From assembly GCA_002368175.1 (NCBI GenBank), contig AP018172.1, forward strand, positions 6,947,001-7,011,000: a stretch of 64,000 bases of DNA. The letters run 5' to 3'. The translations under genes and the position numbers were made by a program. The notes below the pieces were generated by a model. That model saw only the letters and a program-made list of their open reading frames with translations, made no database searches and was not told the DNA's origin. The first letter of the stretch is position 1. Every line of letters begins with the position of its first letter. This DNA comes from Calothrix sp. NIES-2098. Lineage in GTDB: Bacteria > Cyanobacteriota > Cyanobacteriia > Cyanobacteriales > Nostocaceae. Below are positions 26,784 through 34,770 of the stretch, in pieces.

Positions 26784-27575
26784 ATGTTTTTATATCTTTC
26801 TAAGTTACTACCACTGTTTTTTTACCCGTTGGGATTGGCTTGTATCAGTTTGGTAGTGGCATTGATAACGTTATGGAAACGACCGCGCACGGCAGCATTT
26901 GCCATAGCTTTAGCTTTAATTTTATTGTTATTTTGCAGTAATGCTTGGGTTTCTCAATGGCTGGTGCGATCGCTAGAATGGCAAAATACAGCAACTAGCC
27001 AAATACCTAATGCAGAAGCCATTGTAGTTTTAGGTGGTGCTACTAAATCAGCTTTTTGGCCGCGACCTAGTGCCGATTTGAGCGAACAAGGCGATCGCGT
27101 GATTTATAGCGCTCAACTTTATCGCCAACAAAAAGCGCCTCTAATCATCCTCAGTGGCGGTAGAATCGATTGGCGTGGTGGTGGTGCCCCAGAATCGGCA
27201 GATATGGCCAATATTCTGACGTCTATTGGTATACCTACTGAGGCGATTGTCCAAGAACCTGATTCGCTTAATACCTATCAAAATGCTGTCAATGTCAAGA
27301 ATATTTTACAATCTCGCAACATTCGCCGCATATTGTTGGTGACATCGGCAATGCATATGCCGCGATCGCTTAAAATTTTCCAGCGTCAAGGAATTGAAGC
27401 GATTCCTGCCCCGACTGATTTTCTCGTCAGCCAAGCTGAAATGCAAGAAATTGGCAGCAGTCCGAAAGCCGCTATATTGAATCTTTTACCTGATAGCGAC
27501 AATTTAGACAAATTTACCAGAGCTTTAAAAGAGTACGTTGGTCTTTTGATTTATAGCTTGCGCGGTTGGCTATAA
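26784..27575 (+). CDS. YdcF/SanA/ElyC family (DUF218) membrane protein
   Basis: The 263-residue protein has two N-terminal membrane helices (about 5-27 and 34-55) and then a DUF218 domain: AIVVLGGATKSA, LSEQGDRVIYSAQLYRQ, LIILSGGR, ESADMANIL, EPDSLNTYQNAVNV and LLVTSAMHMPRS. Family members such as ElyC and SanA are linked to cell-envelope integrity; the reaction is unknown. The domain probably faces the periplasm. The gene is separated from its neighbours by repeats. Confidence 0.9.
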   Translation: MFLYLSKLLPLFFYPLGLACISLVVALITLWKRPRTAAFAIALALILLLFCSNAWVSQWLVRSLEWQNTATSQIPNAEAIVVLGGATKSAFWPRPSADLSEQGDRVIYSAQLYRQQKAPLIILSGGRIDWRGGGAPESADMANILTSIGIPTEAIVQEPDSLNTYQNAVNVKNILQSRNIRRILLVTSAMHMPRSLKIFQRQGIEAIPAPTDFLVSQAEMQEIGSSPKAAILNLLPDSDNLDKFTRALKEYVGLLIYSLRGWL

Positions 27576-27690
27576 AAAAGTGCTGCGTATTCAAAATCAG
27601 CAACATGACACTTATAGTCAATCGCTATAATTTCAGTAGCCACAGGGTTTGGATTTTTAAATTTCTCAGGACTCAGCACTCCCTGAAATT

Positions 27691-27912
27691 ATGTCTAAAA
27701 ATTTACCTTATATTATCCCAGCAACTCCCAGTGAAGTTGATGAAACCTTTGCCACTTACCAAACAACTCACCAGTTTTACCATGAAGTTAGGGAGCGCTC
27801 AGAATTTCGCCAGCATTGTGAATGGTATTACAAAACCGCAATCCACCACCGTCAAGAGCTAGAAAAAATGCGCGGCGAACTGAATATTATGCGCTGGTTT
27901 CGCCGCTTTTGA
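27691..27912 (+). CDS. Small conserved-looking cyanobacterial protein, unknown function
   Basis: The 73-residue protein is hydrophilic and helical (EVDETFATYQTTHQFYHEV, RSEFRQHCEWYYKTA) with a basic end (MRWFRRF). I think similar proteins are common in cyanobacteria but cannot give a function. It ends 5 bp from the convergent ftrV gene. The overlapping frame starting at 27566 is not supported. Confidence 0.65.
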   Translation: MSKNLPYIIPATPSEVDETFATYQTTHQFYHEVRERSEFRQHCEWYYKTAIHHRQELEKMRGELNIMRWFRRF

Positions 27913-27917
27913 AGAAT

Positions 27918-28190
27918 TTAGACGATTTCTAATTCACTTTCACGCAGATGGGCTTTAAATTTTTTACTAAACTGGACTAAGAAAGGCAAATTAGCACTTA
28001 CAGGTCTACCTTCCCATTGAGTGACAATAGCCACAACCTCGCCTTCCGAGCCTTTCAGGTCAAAAGCCTGACCGCGATGTTCGGGATGATGGTAAACTAC
28101 TACCGACTCTTTAATACGAACGCGATCGCCAACTTTCATAACAACATTTACACCTAGCTTTTCCTTGTCCACAACTATCTCCACAGCCAT
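27918..28190 (-). CDS. ftrV: Ferredoxin:thioredoxin reductase variable (alpha) subunit
   Basis: The product matches FtrV: MKVGDRVRIKESVVVYHHPEHRGQ, FDLKGSEGEVVAIV and VQFSKKFKAHLRESELE. FtrV is a small SH3-like barrel that supports the catalytic FtrC subunit, which passes electrons from photosystem I ferredoxin to thioredoxin in the light. I placed the start at the ATG at 28190 (about 90 residues), with AGCGAGGG just before it; a TTG 45 bp upstream is also in frame. FtrC is not nearby, as usual in cyanobacteria. Confidence 0.9.
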   Translation of the reverse strand: MAVEIVVDKEKLGVNVVMKVGDRVRIKESVVVYHHPEHRGQAFDLKGSEGEVVAIVTQWEGRPVSANLPFLVQFSKKFKAHLRESELEIV

Positions 28191-28301
28191 CCCTCGCTGA
28201 ACTTGCTTTTTTTTTGAAAAATAGACTGCTCGCAACAGTCACGCTTTGCATCTCATATTTACAGACTGGCTGTTGAATGCACCCGTAACTGCTATACGAA
28301 C

Positions 28302-28323
28302 AAAGCCTGCCCATGCAGGCTTT
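28302..28323. terminator. Inverted repeat AAAGCCTGC / GCAGGCTTT
   Basis: Nine-base-pair arms surround a CCAT loop in the region upstream of ftrV. The flanking A and T runs would allow termination in either direction, for example of a transcript entering from one side. Confidence 0.55.
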
Positions 28324-28450
28324 GTAGCTGATCGATTAACAACATCAAATTTACCTAGTGCTTAAGCAACAGGTCTAATCCTTTGATTTTCAATTGACTT
28401 TTTATCCTCCCACAGTTCAACAAACTCTCATAATAAGTTTGCCAAACACA

Positions 28451-28616
28451 GGAGTTACCTATATGGGTATCTGATGGTTCGGAAAATCCACACCATCATG
28501 GACTCCTCAGTGCACTTGTCCACTCCTATGGGTGTCTCAGAGGCGCTTTTTTTGAGGATGAGCGACCTCACGGGCTAGGAAAACCCGCTTTAGCTCTTAC
28601 GGGGCGCTTTAACGCC
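28451..28616 (+). ncRNA. Candidate structured RNA (strand uncertain)
   Basis: There is no ORF here, but strong secondary structure. GGAGT (28451-28455) pairs with ACTCC (28502-28506) and closes a three-way junction holding hairpins TACC/GGTA and GATGGT/ACCATC. Further on, GAGC (28560-28563) pairs with GCTC (28593-28596) around a CGGG/CCCG hairpin, and a T7 run lies at about 28547-28553. The block is more GC-rich than the surrounding intergenic DNA. It does not match the conserved cores of tmRNA, SRP RNA or RNase P RNA that I know. It could be a free-standing sRNA, a 6S-like RNA, or a leader. The rest of the gap (28617-28737) holds a heptamer repeat tract. Confidence 0.4.
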
Positions 28617-28737
28617 AAGTCTAATTCTACAACAAGATAGATATTCTATTTCAGAAGTCAAGGTCAAGGGTCATTTGTCATTTGCCATTTGTCAAGAGTC
28701 CAAAGTCCCTAGTTACTTTCTTTCCCCTTGCTTCCTC

Positions 28738-30654
28738 TTACTCCCTATTCTGCGAACATAGCTGCTGCAATCCTGGGGGAAGTTCGCGACATATTTGCTG
28801 GAAGGTTTGCGGCTGAAGTTGCCACCAAACTAATAATCCCAAAGTTGTACCGCCCAAAAGTAATAACAATCCTCCCAGTAGTACTAAAGCTTTACCTCGC
28901 TTTGGTTGTTTAACCTCAGTTGGGGTAGCTTCTTCGATTACATCCACATCTAGGATAATTGGCGAACTTTCGGGCACAGAGAAGTCTTCTGTTTTTTCTG
29001 CTGCGATGATTTCTGCTTGTGGTTGTGCGTAAGTTAAGGAAACGAAGTATTCGCGTGAAACGTTGCAAAGGGTCATAACCAGCGATATATTATCATGACC
29101 ATTTTTTTGATTGGCAAATTTAATCCAACGATTTACGCCATCTTCGATATCAAATTGCCTATTTAACACAGCAAGTGCGTAATTCTGCCAAGATTGTTCC
29201 ACCCAATTATTGTCACTTAACCCATCAGAACACAGCAACAATATGCCATCTTCTTCCAAAATGAACCGCTTGATTTTAATCCGTAGGGAATCGGCATCTC
29301 TGGTTCCTAATGCTTGAGTTAATGCCGTTGCATCTGGACGCATCAAAGCTTGACGATAAAGATTTCGCGCATAACGGACTTCCCGCGCTACTACATCATC
29401 GTCTACTGTGAGTAGCTGGCAATAATTACGAGTAATCCAGTAAGCACGGCTATCACCGACGCTAGCTAGGTAAACTTCATGAGTAGTTGCTAAACCCTTA
29501 GCAGAATTGGCCTGTACTCGTTGTGGCACTTGTAATGCCATTACCAGAGTTGTAGCCATACGTTCTCGACCTTGGCGATTTTCTGCGTCATTCGCAGCAC
29601 AAATCATGTTATTAACTACCCGTAAGCAAGCCTCTAGTTGTTCTTGCCACAAATCTGGCGTTATTAGTTCAGTTTGTGCTGCTAATTCTGCAAATAAAGC
29701 CCGAATCTGCAATTTGACGGACTTGATTGCTAATTGACTAGCTACTTCACCGCCTTGATGTCCGCCAATACCATCGCAAACAATAGATAAGTGTGGGAAT
29801 AGTGAGTCTTTTAAGTCTTGTAAGTTAGCAGGGAAGCAAGTATCTTCATTGCGGGTCATGACTGTCCCAGTATCGGTTGCACCTGCTATTTCTAGGTTTA
29901 ATGGCAAATCTGCCGCAGATGCGAGTAATAAGGCATTGAGTTGAGTTGAAATTGTGTCAAACTCAACTTCACTAGTACACATTTGCTTGACTATGTTCTG
30001 TAAACTTTGGGCTATCGATGCTTTGGCAGAAGCTACCAAAGGCTGCCAAGATTCTCCCAAATCTTGCAGGCTAGGTAATTCTGTTGTTTGGTGAAGTTCC
30101 AACAGCCGCACACACCAACCTTGCACCCGCAGGTTGTTTAACATGAGTAAACTGCTAGCAACACCCTGTTCTAATAAAGGTTGCCAAAGTTGCAGAATTT
30201 GCCATAACCAGTAAACCTGTCTTACCGCCGTTGCTTGTTCCCATACATTAGCGATCGCCGGATAGAGATTTCCGTTTTCTGCGATCGGCACGTTTTCCAG
30301 CAAGAGAATATCATCGCCATTATCCTCAACAGAGCGAACATAGCCATAAGCTTGAGGCAGATGCAATCGCTCATAATACAACTTGAGGTAAGGAATTACT
30401 TCACTGCGCATTTCTTCAGGTATGTCGGGTAATAGCCCTGGTTGTGTATCCAACCAAATTTGATGCGTAATTACCTCATACCTATCTGCCACCGTTGTTC
30501 CTGGTGGAATTTTAGCTGCTGATGGGCCAGTTGCCCAGAGATAGCGATGAACTAAGGCAGTTTGACAATTAGCACAAACACGACTCCCCAAGGAATTAAT
30601 CGGGTTTGTACAGTCTGGATTAATGCAATAAATTATCTGTTGAGTGGAAATCAT
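28738..30654 (-). CDS. PP2C-family Ser/Thr phosphatase with zinc ribbon and C-terminal membrane anchor
   Basis: The 638-residue protein opens with a zinc ribbon (CINPDC...CANC, within about 9-32). A roughly 200-residue region follows that looks like a degenerate protein-kinase fold (DRYEVITHQIWLD, ILLLENVPIAENG) without the catalytic HRD/DFG motifs. The PP2C domain (about 255-530) carries TRNEDTCF, SIVCDGIGGHQGGE, ASVGDSRAYW, LCSDGLSDN and GHDNISLV, so the metal-binding Asp residues are kept. A single membrane helix (about 590-612) lies near the C-terminus. It probably reverses Hanks-type kinase signalling near the membrane. Confidence 0.9.
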   Translation of the reverse strand: MISTQQIIYCINPDCTNPINSLGSRVCANCQTALVHRYLWATGPSAAKIPPGTTVADRYEVITHQIWLDTQPGLLPDIPEEMRSEVIPYLKLYYERLHLPQAYGYVRSVEDNGDDILLLENVPIAENGNLYPAIANVWEQATAVRQVYWLWQILQLWQPLLEQGVASSLLMLNNLRVQGWCVRLLELHQTTELPSLQDLGESWQPLVASAKASIAQSLQNIVKQMCTSEVEFDTISTQLNALLLASAADLPLNLEIAGATDTGTVMTRNEDTCFPANLQDLKDSLFPHLSIVCDGIGGHQGGEVASQLAIKSVKLQIRALFAELAAQTELITPDLWQEQLEACLRVVNNMICAANDAENRQGRERMATTLVMALQVPQRVQANSAKGLATTHEVYLASVGDSRAYWITRNYCQLLTVDDDVVAREVRYARNLYRQALMRPDATALTQALGTRDADSLRIKIKRFILEEDGILLLCSDGLSDNNWVEQSWQNYALAVLNRQFDIEDGVNRWIKFANQKNGHDNISLVMTLCNVSREYFVSLTYAQPQAEIIAAEKTEDFSVPESSPIILDVDVIEEATPTEVKQPKRGKALVLLGGLLLLLGGTTLGLLVWWQLQPQTFQQICRELPPGLQQLCSQNRE

Positions 30655-30863
30655 AAACTCGTGAATTTCAATTAAATATAGCTGTCAAATACTTGAAGGC
30701 TAGAATAGACTGGATTCGTGTACCCCTGGCTACAACTTGTTACTGAAATTAATCAAAATTGATGGTTAAACTACCATATTTTGCTTTCCGTAAACAGCTA
30801 GCCTCTGGGTGGATCTAGTTAGGAGAAATAGATTTACATAAATGTAGTGTCTAGGATGGCGCT

Positions 30864-31298
30864 ATGCCAAGTTATACCTTAATCTGGCTCTTGGCAGGAG
30901 CAGTTTTATGTTTAATGGAACTGTTCTTGCCGTCTGCTTTTGTTGCTTTCATGATGGGAATTAGCGCTTTTATAGTGGCGCTACTGTCTCAATTTGTGCT
31001 GCGGAGTTTATGGCTGCAAGTTTTAGCCTGGCTGTTGTTTTCCACATTACTAGTTGTGGGTTCTCGGAGGTTTTTCCAACCGCGACGACGCAAGTCGAAA
31101 ATTCAAGATGCAATTACAGGTGAAACCTTAACAGAAATTCCGGCTGGAAAATCAGGACGGGTGCTATACGAAGGAAATTCTTGGCTAGCAAGATGTGATG
31201 ATGACAAACTCAGCGTTGCACCCCATCAAAGAGTGTATATCGTTCGCAGAGAAGGAACCACCTTGATTGTAATGCCAGAAAATCTGTTGCATTCTTAG
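30864..31298 (+). CDS. NfeD-like membrane protein
   Basis: The 144-residue protein has three hydrophobic segments in the first 70 residues and a C-terminal OB-fold-type NfeD domain (ITGETLTEIPAGKSGRVLYEG, SWLARCDD, VYIVRREGTTLIVMPE). Short NfeD proteins lack the serine-protease half and pair with SPFH proteins. The SPFH gene lies 85 bp downstream on the same strand, supporting a membrane microdomain module. Confidence 0.88.
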   Translation: MPSYTLIWLLAGAVLCLMELFLPSAFVAFMMGISAFIVALLSQFVLRSLWLQVLAWLLFSTLLVVGSRRFFQPRRRKSKIQDAITGETLTEIPAGKSGRVLYEGNSWLARCDDDKLSVAPHQRVYIVRREGTTLIVMPENLLHS

Positions 31299-31383
31299 TA
31301 ACTAGTCCAAAGTTAATGTTTATTCTTGTTTTACTCAACTTTCAACTCTGCAATTTAAATACTCAATAATTAGGAGAATTACA

Positions 31384-32361
31384 ATGGGACAGTTAATTTT
31401 GCTAATAATGTTGACACTTGGAGGTTCTGCTTTAGTAGGTTCAGTTAAAGTTATTAATCAGGGTGATGAGGCCTTGGTAGAAAGATTGAGTAGCTACAAT
31501 AAAAAACTAGAACCAGGGCTAAATCTAGTTACTCCTTTCCTCGATAAAATTGTCTATAAACAAACTATCCGAGAAAAAGTTTTAGATATTCCGCCACAAC
31601 AATGCATTACCCGTGACAACGTTTCGATCACAGTTGACGCAGTAGTTTATTGGCGGATTATTGATATGGAGAAAGCTTATTACAAAGTAGAAAATCTACA
31701 GTCAGCAATGGTGAATTTGGTGCTAACTCAAATCCGTGCAGAAATGGGACAACTGGAGTTAGATGAAACCTTTACTGCCCGTTCTCAAATTAATGAAATT
31801 CTTTTAAGAGATTTGGACATTGCTACCGATCCTTGGGGTGTGAAAGTCACGCGGGTAGAACTGCGAGATATTATTCCTTCAAAAGCGGTGCAGGAATCGA
31901 TGGAATTACAAATGTCAGCAGAACGTAAAAAACGTGCAGCTATTTTAACCTCAGAAGGCGATCGCGAATCAGCTGTTAATAGTGCTAGAGGTAAAGCTGA
32001 AGCCCAAATTCTCGATGCAGAAGCCCGCCAAAAATCCGTAATATTGCAGGCTGAAGCCGAACAAAAAGCAATTGTTCTCAAAGCACAAGCTGAACGTCAG
32101 CAGCAAGTTCTCAAAGCACAGGCGATTGCTGAATCAGCAGAAATTATTGCGCAAAAAATCAAATCTAACCCTGACGCACACCAAGCGCTAGAAGTTTTAA
32201 TGGCCTTGGGTTATCTAGATATGGGCACGACAATTGGTAAAAGCGATAGCAGCAAAGTCATGTTTATTGACCCCCGTAGTATTCCTGCGACTTTAGAGGG
32301 TATACGCTCAATTGTCTCAGATGGTCAAGAAATTCCCGGCTTTAATAATAAGCACGTCTAA
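31384..32361 (+). CDS. SPFH/Band 7 protein (paraslipin/QmcA-like)
   Basis: The 325-residue protein has an N-terminal hydrophobic anchor (about 4-22) and an SPFH domain (about 25-190): KVINQGDEALVERLSSYNKKL, VLDIPPQQCITRDNVSITVDA and GVKVTRVELRDIIPSKAVQ. A long Ala/Glu/Gln-rich coiled coil follows (about 190-265, AEARQKSVILQAEAEQKA). Such proteins form large membrane-attached oligomers that organise membrane domains or hold proteases. An AGGAG site precedes the ATG. It forms a two-gene operon with the NfeD-like gene. Confidence 0.93.
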   Translation: MGQLILLIMLTLGGSALVGSVKVINQGDEALVERLSSYNKKLEPGLNLVTPFLDKIVYKQTIREKVLDIPPQQCITRDNVSITVDAVVYWRIIDMEKAYYKVENLQSAMVNLVLTQIRAEMGQLELDETFTARSQINEILLRDLDIATDPWGVKVTRVELRDIIPSKAVQESMELQMSAERKKRAAILTSEGDRESAVNSARGKAEAQILDAEARQKSVILQAEAEQKAIVLKAQAERQQQVLKAQAIAESAEIIAQKIKSNPDAHQALEVLMALGYLDMGTTIGKSDSSKVMFIDPRSIPATLEGIRSIVSDGQEIPGFNNKHV

Positions 32362-32484
32362 TTGAGATGAGAGGCCAGGAAGCATTGGAAAATAAGGGAG
32401 ATGAGGGAGTGTGGAGAGTTTTCTTCCCCATCTTCCTCTTCTCCTCCATCTCTTTCCTCAATGCCCCATGCCCACCCACAATGA

Positions 32485-32889
32485 CTATTGACCAATTTCC
32501 GCAGGTTGTTCATTCTGGCATTGGTTGCACAAACCAAAAAATTCTAGCGTGTGGTAAAAAATTTTAAACTTATGGCTGGCTTCCAACTTGTCTTCTAGGT
32601 CATGTACCGGGCATTGATTAATCGGAATTGAGATGCCACATTGCAAGCAAGTGAGGTGGTGCTTGTCTTGCTGCGCCAGACTATAGAGGGCTTCACCATT
32701 GGCTAAAGCCCGCATTTGTACCATTCCTTCCAGTTTTAAGGCTTCCAAGGATCGGTAGACTGTTGCTAACCCCATACTTTGATTTCGATTACGTAATTCT
32801 ACGTATATATCCTGTGCCGAAATTCCTTGTTTGATAGTTTTCAACAGATTTAAGATCCTCTCCTGACTGCGGGTGCGTATGGCTCTCAT
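32485..32889 (-). CDS. Fur-family metal-dependent repressor, possibly Zur (FurB)
   Basis: The 134-residue protein has a winged-helix N-terminus (SQERILNLLKTIKQGISAQDIY, SMGLATVYRSLEALKLEGMV) and a metal-binding C-terminus with two structural CxxC pairs (CLQC and CNQC) plus a His-rich regulatory site (DKHHLTC, CPVHDLE, SHKFKIFYHTLE). Length and Cys pattern fit cyanobacterial Zur/FurB better than the longer FurA, but PerR-type function cannot be excluded from sequence alone. The region upstream of its start is AT-rich and could hold an autoregulatory box. The plus-strand tail of the SPFH gene is separated from it by a G-rich repeat at about 32395-32415. Confidence 0.85.
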   Translation of the reverse strand: MRAIRTRSQERILNLLKTIKQGISAQDIYVELRNRNQSMGLATVYRSLEALKLEGMVQMRALANGEALYSLAQQDKHHLTCLQCGISIPINQCPVHDLEDKLEASHKFKIFYHTLEFFGLCNQCQNEQPAEIGQ

Positions 32890-33034
32890 AGACAGTTGTT
32901 TAAATTTGCCACTGTGATTGAAGCTCTCATGCTGGCTAACTAAATAAATTAACTATAATCGCTTCATAATCTTATTTTTACTCAGTTGGAACAGAAAGTT
33001 ATAGTATAGCGATCGCAGCATTCAGCGAAAACTC

Positions 33035-33313
33035 GTGCAAAGGAAGTATCTAGCCAAAATTTTTGTGACACTTCGTCCTTCTGTTTTAGACCCAGCTGGT
33101 GTGGCTGTACAATCTGGCCTCAAGCAAATGGGATACGACAACGTTGAACAGGTACGGATTGGTAAATACATTGAATTGACCATCACCTCAACGCAAGAAG
33201 CTAAAGCCCGTCAAGACCTAGATCGCATCTGCGACCAAATGCTCTCAAATCCGGTAATTGAAAATTATCGCTTTGAATTGATCGAAGTCGAAACACAGAC
33301 AGGAGTGTTTTAA
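33035..33313 (+). CDS. purS: Phosphoribosylformylglycinamidine synthase subunit PurS
   Basis: The 92-residue protein matches PurS: KYLAKIFVTLRPSVLDPAGVAV, then MGYDNVEQVRIGKYIEL and DQMLSNPVIENYRFELIEV. It bridges PurL and PurQ in the fourth step of purine synthesis. The start is a GTG. purQ follows after 148 bp made of repeats, so the two are probably co-transcribed despite the spacing; purL is not in the window. Confidence 0.95.
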   Translation: MQRKYLAKIFVTLRPSVLDPAGVAVQSGLKQMGYDNVEQVRIGKYIELTITSTQEAKARQDLDRICDQMLSNPVIENYRFELIEVETQTGVF

Positions 33314-33341
33314 AGGTTGGGAGCAGGGGGATGGGGGAACA

Positions 33342-33461
33342 AGGGAGTGTGGGGAGTGTGGGGAGACAAGAAAGAAATGACCGTTGACTCTTTACCAATG
33401 CCCTATTCCCCATACCCTATTCCCTAATGACAAATGACCAATGACCAATGACAACTGACAA
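33342..33461. repeat. GTGGGGA tract and heptamer tract between purS and purQ
   Basis: AGGGAGTGTGGGGAGTGTGG (33342-33361) is followed from about 33424 by TGACAAA/TGACCAA units. The last unit provides the purQ start codon. The whole purS-purQ spacer is therefore repeat-derived. Confidence 0.8.
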
Positions 33462-34139
33462 ATGACAAAATTCGGCGTTGTAGTTTTTCCGGGTTCTAAT
33501 TGCGATCGCGATGTTGCTTATGTCACTAGAGACGTACTTGGGCAACCAACTCGCATGATTTGGCATCAAGAGACTGATATTGCTGATTTGGATGTGATTG
33601 TCATACCTGGTGGCTTTAGCTATGGGGATTATTTACGTTGCGGTGCGATCGCGCGGTTTTCGCCAGTGATGCAACAGGTTGTAGAACACGCTCAAAAAGG
33701 TAAGTTTGTCTTAGGTATTTGCAATGGCTTTCAAGTTTTAACGGAAGCTGGACTATTACCAGGAATATTAACCAGAAATCAGGATTTGCATTTTATATGC
33801 GATCGCCTTCCTCTCAAAGTTGAGCGTACTAATCTTCCTTGGACGCAGGCTTACACACCTGGTGAAATTATCACTGTACCCGTTGCCCACGGGGAGGGAC
33901 GATTTTATGCGGATAAAGCTACTCTGGCAGAACTGGAAGATAACGCTCAAGTAGTGTTCCGTTATGCAGGCGAGAATCCCAACGGTTCATTGAACGACAT
34001 TGCTGGGATTTGTAATCGCCAGGGCAATGTTTTAGGCATGATGCCCCATCCTGAAAGAGCTTCTGACCCCATCTTAGGTGGTAATGATGGTTTGAGACTG
34101 TTTCAAGGATTATTAGACAAAGTGGCAGCGATCGCCTAG
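33462..34139 (+). CDS. purQ: Phosphoribosylformylglycinamidine synthase glutaminase subunit PurQ
   Basis: The 225-residue class I glutamine amidotransferase starts MTKFGVVVFPGSNCDRD. It has the nucleophile elbow LGICNGFQ (catalytic Cys) and GVMP-like GMMPHPERAS with the catalytic His and Glu. It supplies ammonia to PurL through the PurS-containing complex. The ATG is the end of a heptamer repeat tract, and no independent ribosome binding site is seen. A GC-rich hairpin follows the stop. Confidence 0.97.
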   Translation: MTKFGVVVFPGSNCDRDVAYVTRDVLGQPTRMIWHQETDIADLDVIVIPGGFSYGDYLRCGAIARFSPVMQQVVEHAQKGKFVLGICNGFQVLTEAGLLPGILTRNQDLHFICDRLPLKVERTNLPWTQAYTPGEIITVPVAHGEGRFYADKATLAELEDNAQVVFRYAGENPNGSLNDIAGICNRQGNVLGMMPHPERASDPILGGNDGLRLFQGLLDKVAAIA

Positions 34140-34145
34140 GTTTAC

Positions 34146-34169
34146 AGAGACGCGTAATTTCGCGTCTCT
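34146..34169. terminator. Hairpin AGAGACGCG / CGCGTCTCT after purQ
   Basis: Nine-base-pair perfect arms with a TAATTT loop lie 7 bp after the purQ stop. GAGACGCG palindromes of this kind are dispersed in Nostoc-type genomes, so this may be both a mobile repeat and a transcript end. There is no long T run. Confidence 0.6.
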
Positions 34170-34304
34170 ACAAACATTCTCATGCAATCGCATTGTCAAA
34201 TATATACCTAGAATAGATATGGATTCATCCTTAACCCTAGCAAACGCGAGTCCTTTAAGGACTGTAAGGGACAAGAAGGATCAAAGACTTTTGACTTTTG
34301 ACAA

Positions 34305-34559
34305 ATGACAAAAAAACAGAAATTTCCTTATCTTCTAGGTTCTAAATGGACAGCGCAATACAAGGTAGATGGTTGGCGACATTTCCAAGTCGTTAACCGG
34401 AAAAATCAAGGTAATTGGGTTTACGCTGAAATGGTTGCAGCTTGCGATCCAAAAGTTCGTTTCTGGCTCAATGCCAAATTATTACAAGATAACTCCCAGT
34501 GGCAACCTGGTTGGCAACCATTAACGGAAATAGCACAACTTAAAGACGAAGTTTCCTGA
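34305..34559 (+). CDS. Trp-rich small protein (TIGR02450-like)
   Basis: The 84-residue protein is unusually rich in tryptophan: GSKWTA, GWRHFQVV, GNWVYAEMVAACDPKVRFWL, QWQPGWQPL. This matches the conserved TIGR02450-type family of cyanobacteria and proteobacteria, whose function is unknown. The ATG lies at the end of a heptamer-like repeat (TGACAAA). Confidence 0.8.
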   Translation: MTKKQKFPYLLGSKWTAQYKVDGWRHFQVVNRKNQGNWVYAEMVAACDPKVRFWLNAKLLQDNSQWQPGWQPLTEIAQLKDEVS

Positions 34560-34713
34560 TTTTCCCACTGTGACAGCCTAAAATTTATACCAATTCAAAA
34601 TTCAAAATTAAGAATGTAGACAGGACAAGGGTTAGGGCTGTGTATCTGTCGCATTCTCTTTTTAAATTAGTATAAATTGGTATTACTGTAATTCTGAGAT
34701 TTTATAACACAAA

Positions 34714-34748
34714 AAAACAGCCGCCTCCACAAGGGAAGCAGCTGTTTT
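34714..34748 (-). terminator. Terminator of groEL
   Basis: Arms AAAACAGC and GCTGTTTT enclose a GC-rich stem. Read on the minus strand, the hairpin is followed by a run of T (the A7 at 34711-34717). It lies just downstream of the groEL stop. Confidence 0.85.
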
Positions 34749-34770
34749 GACAAATAGGGGCTAGAAAATA

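Noticed and set aside
26561..26803. 80-codon frame overlapping the membrane protein end and the palindromic repeats
   Set aside because: It translates the repeat cluster and overlaps two supported genes.
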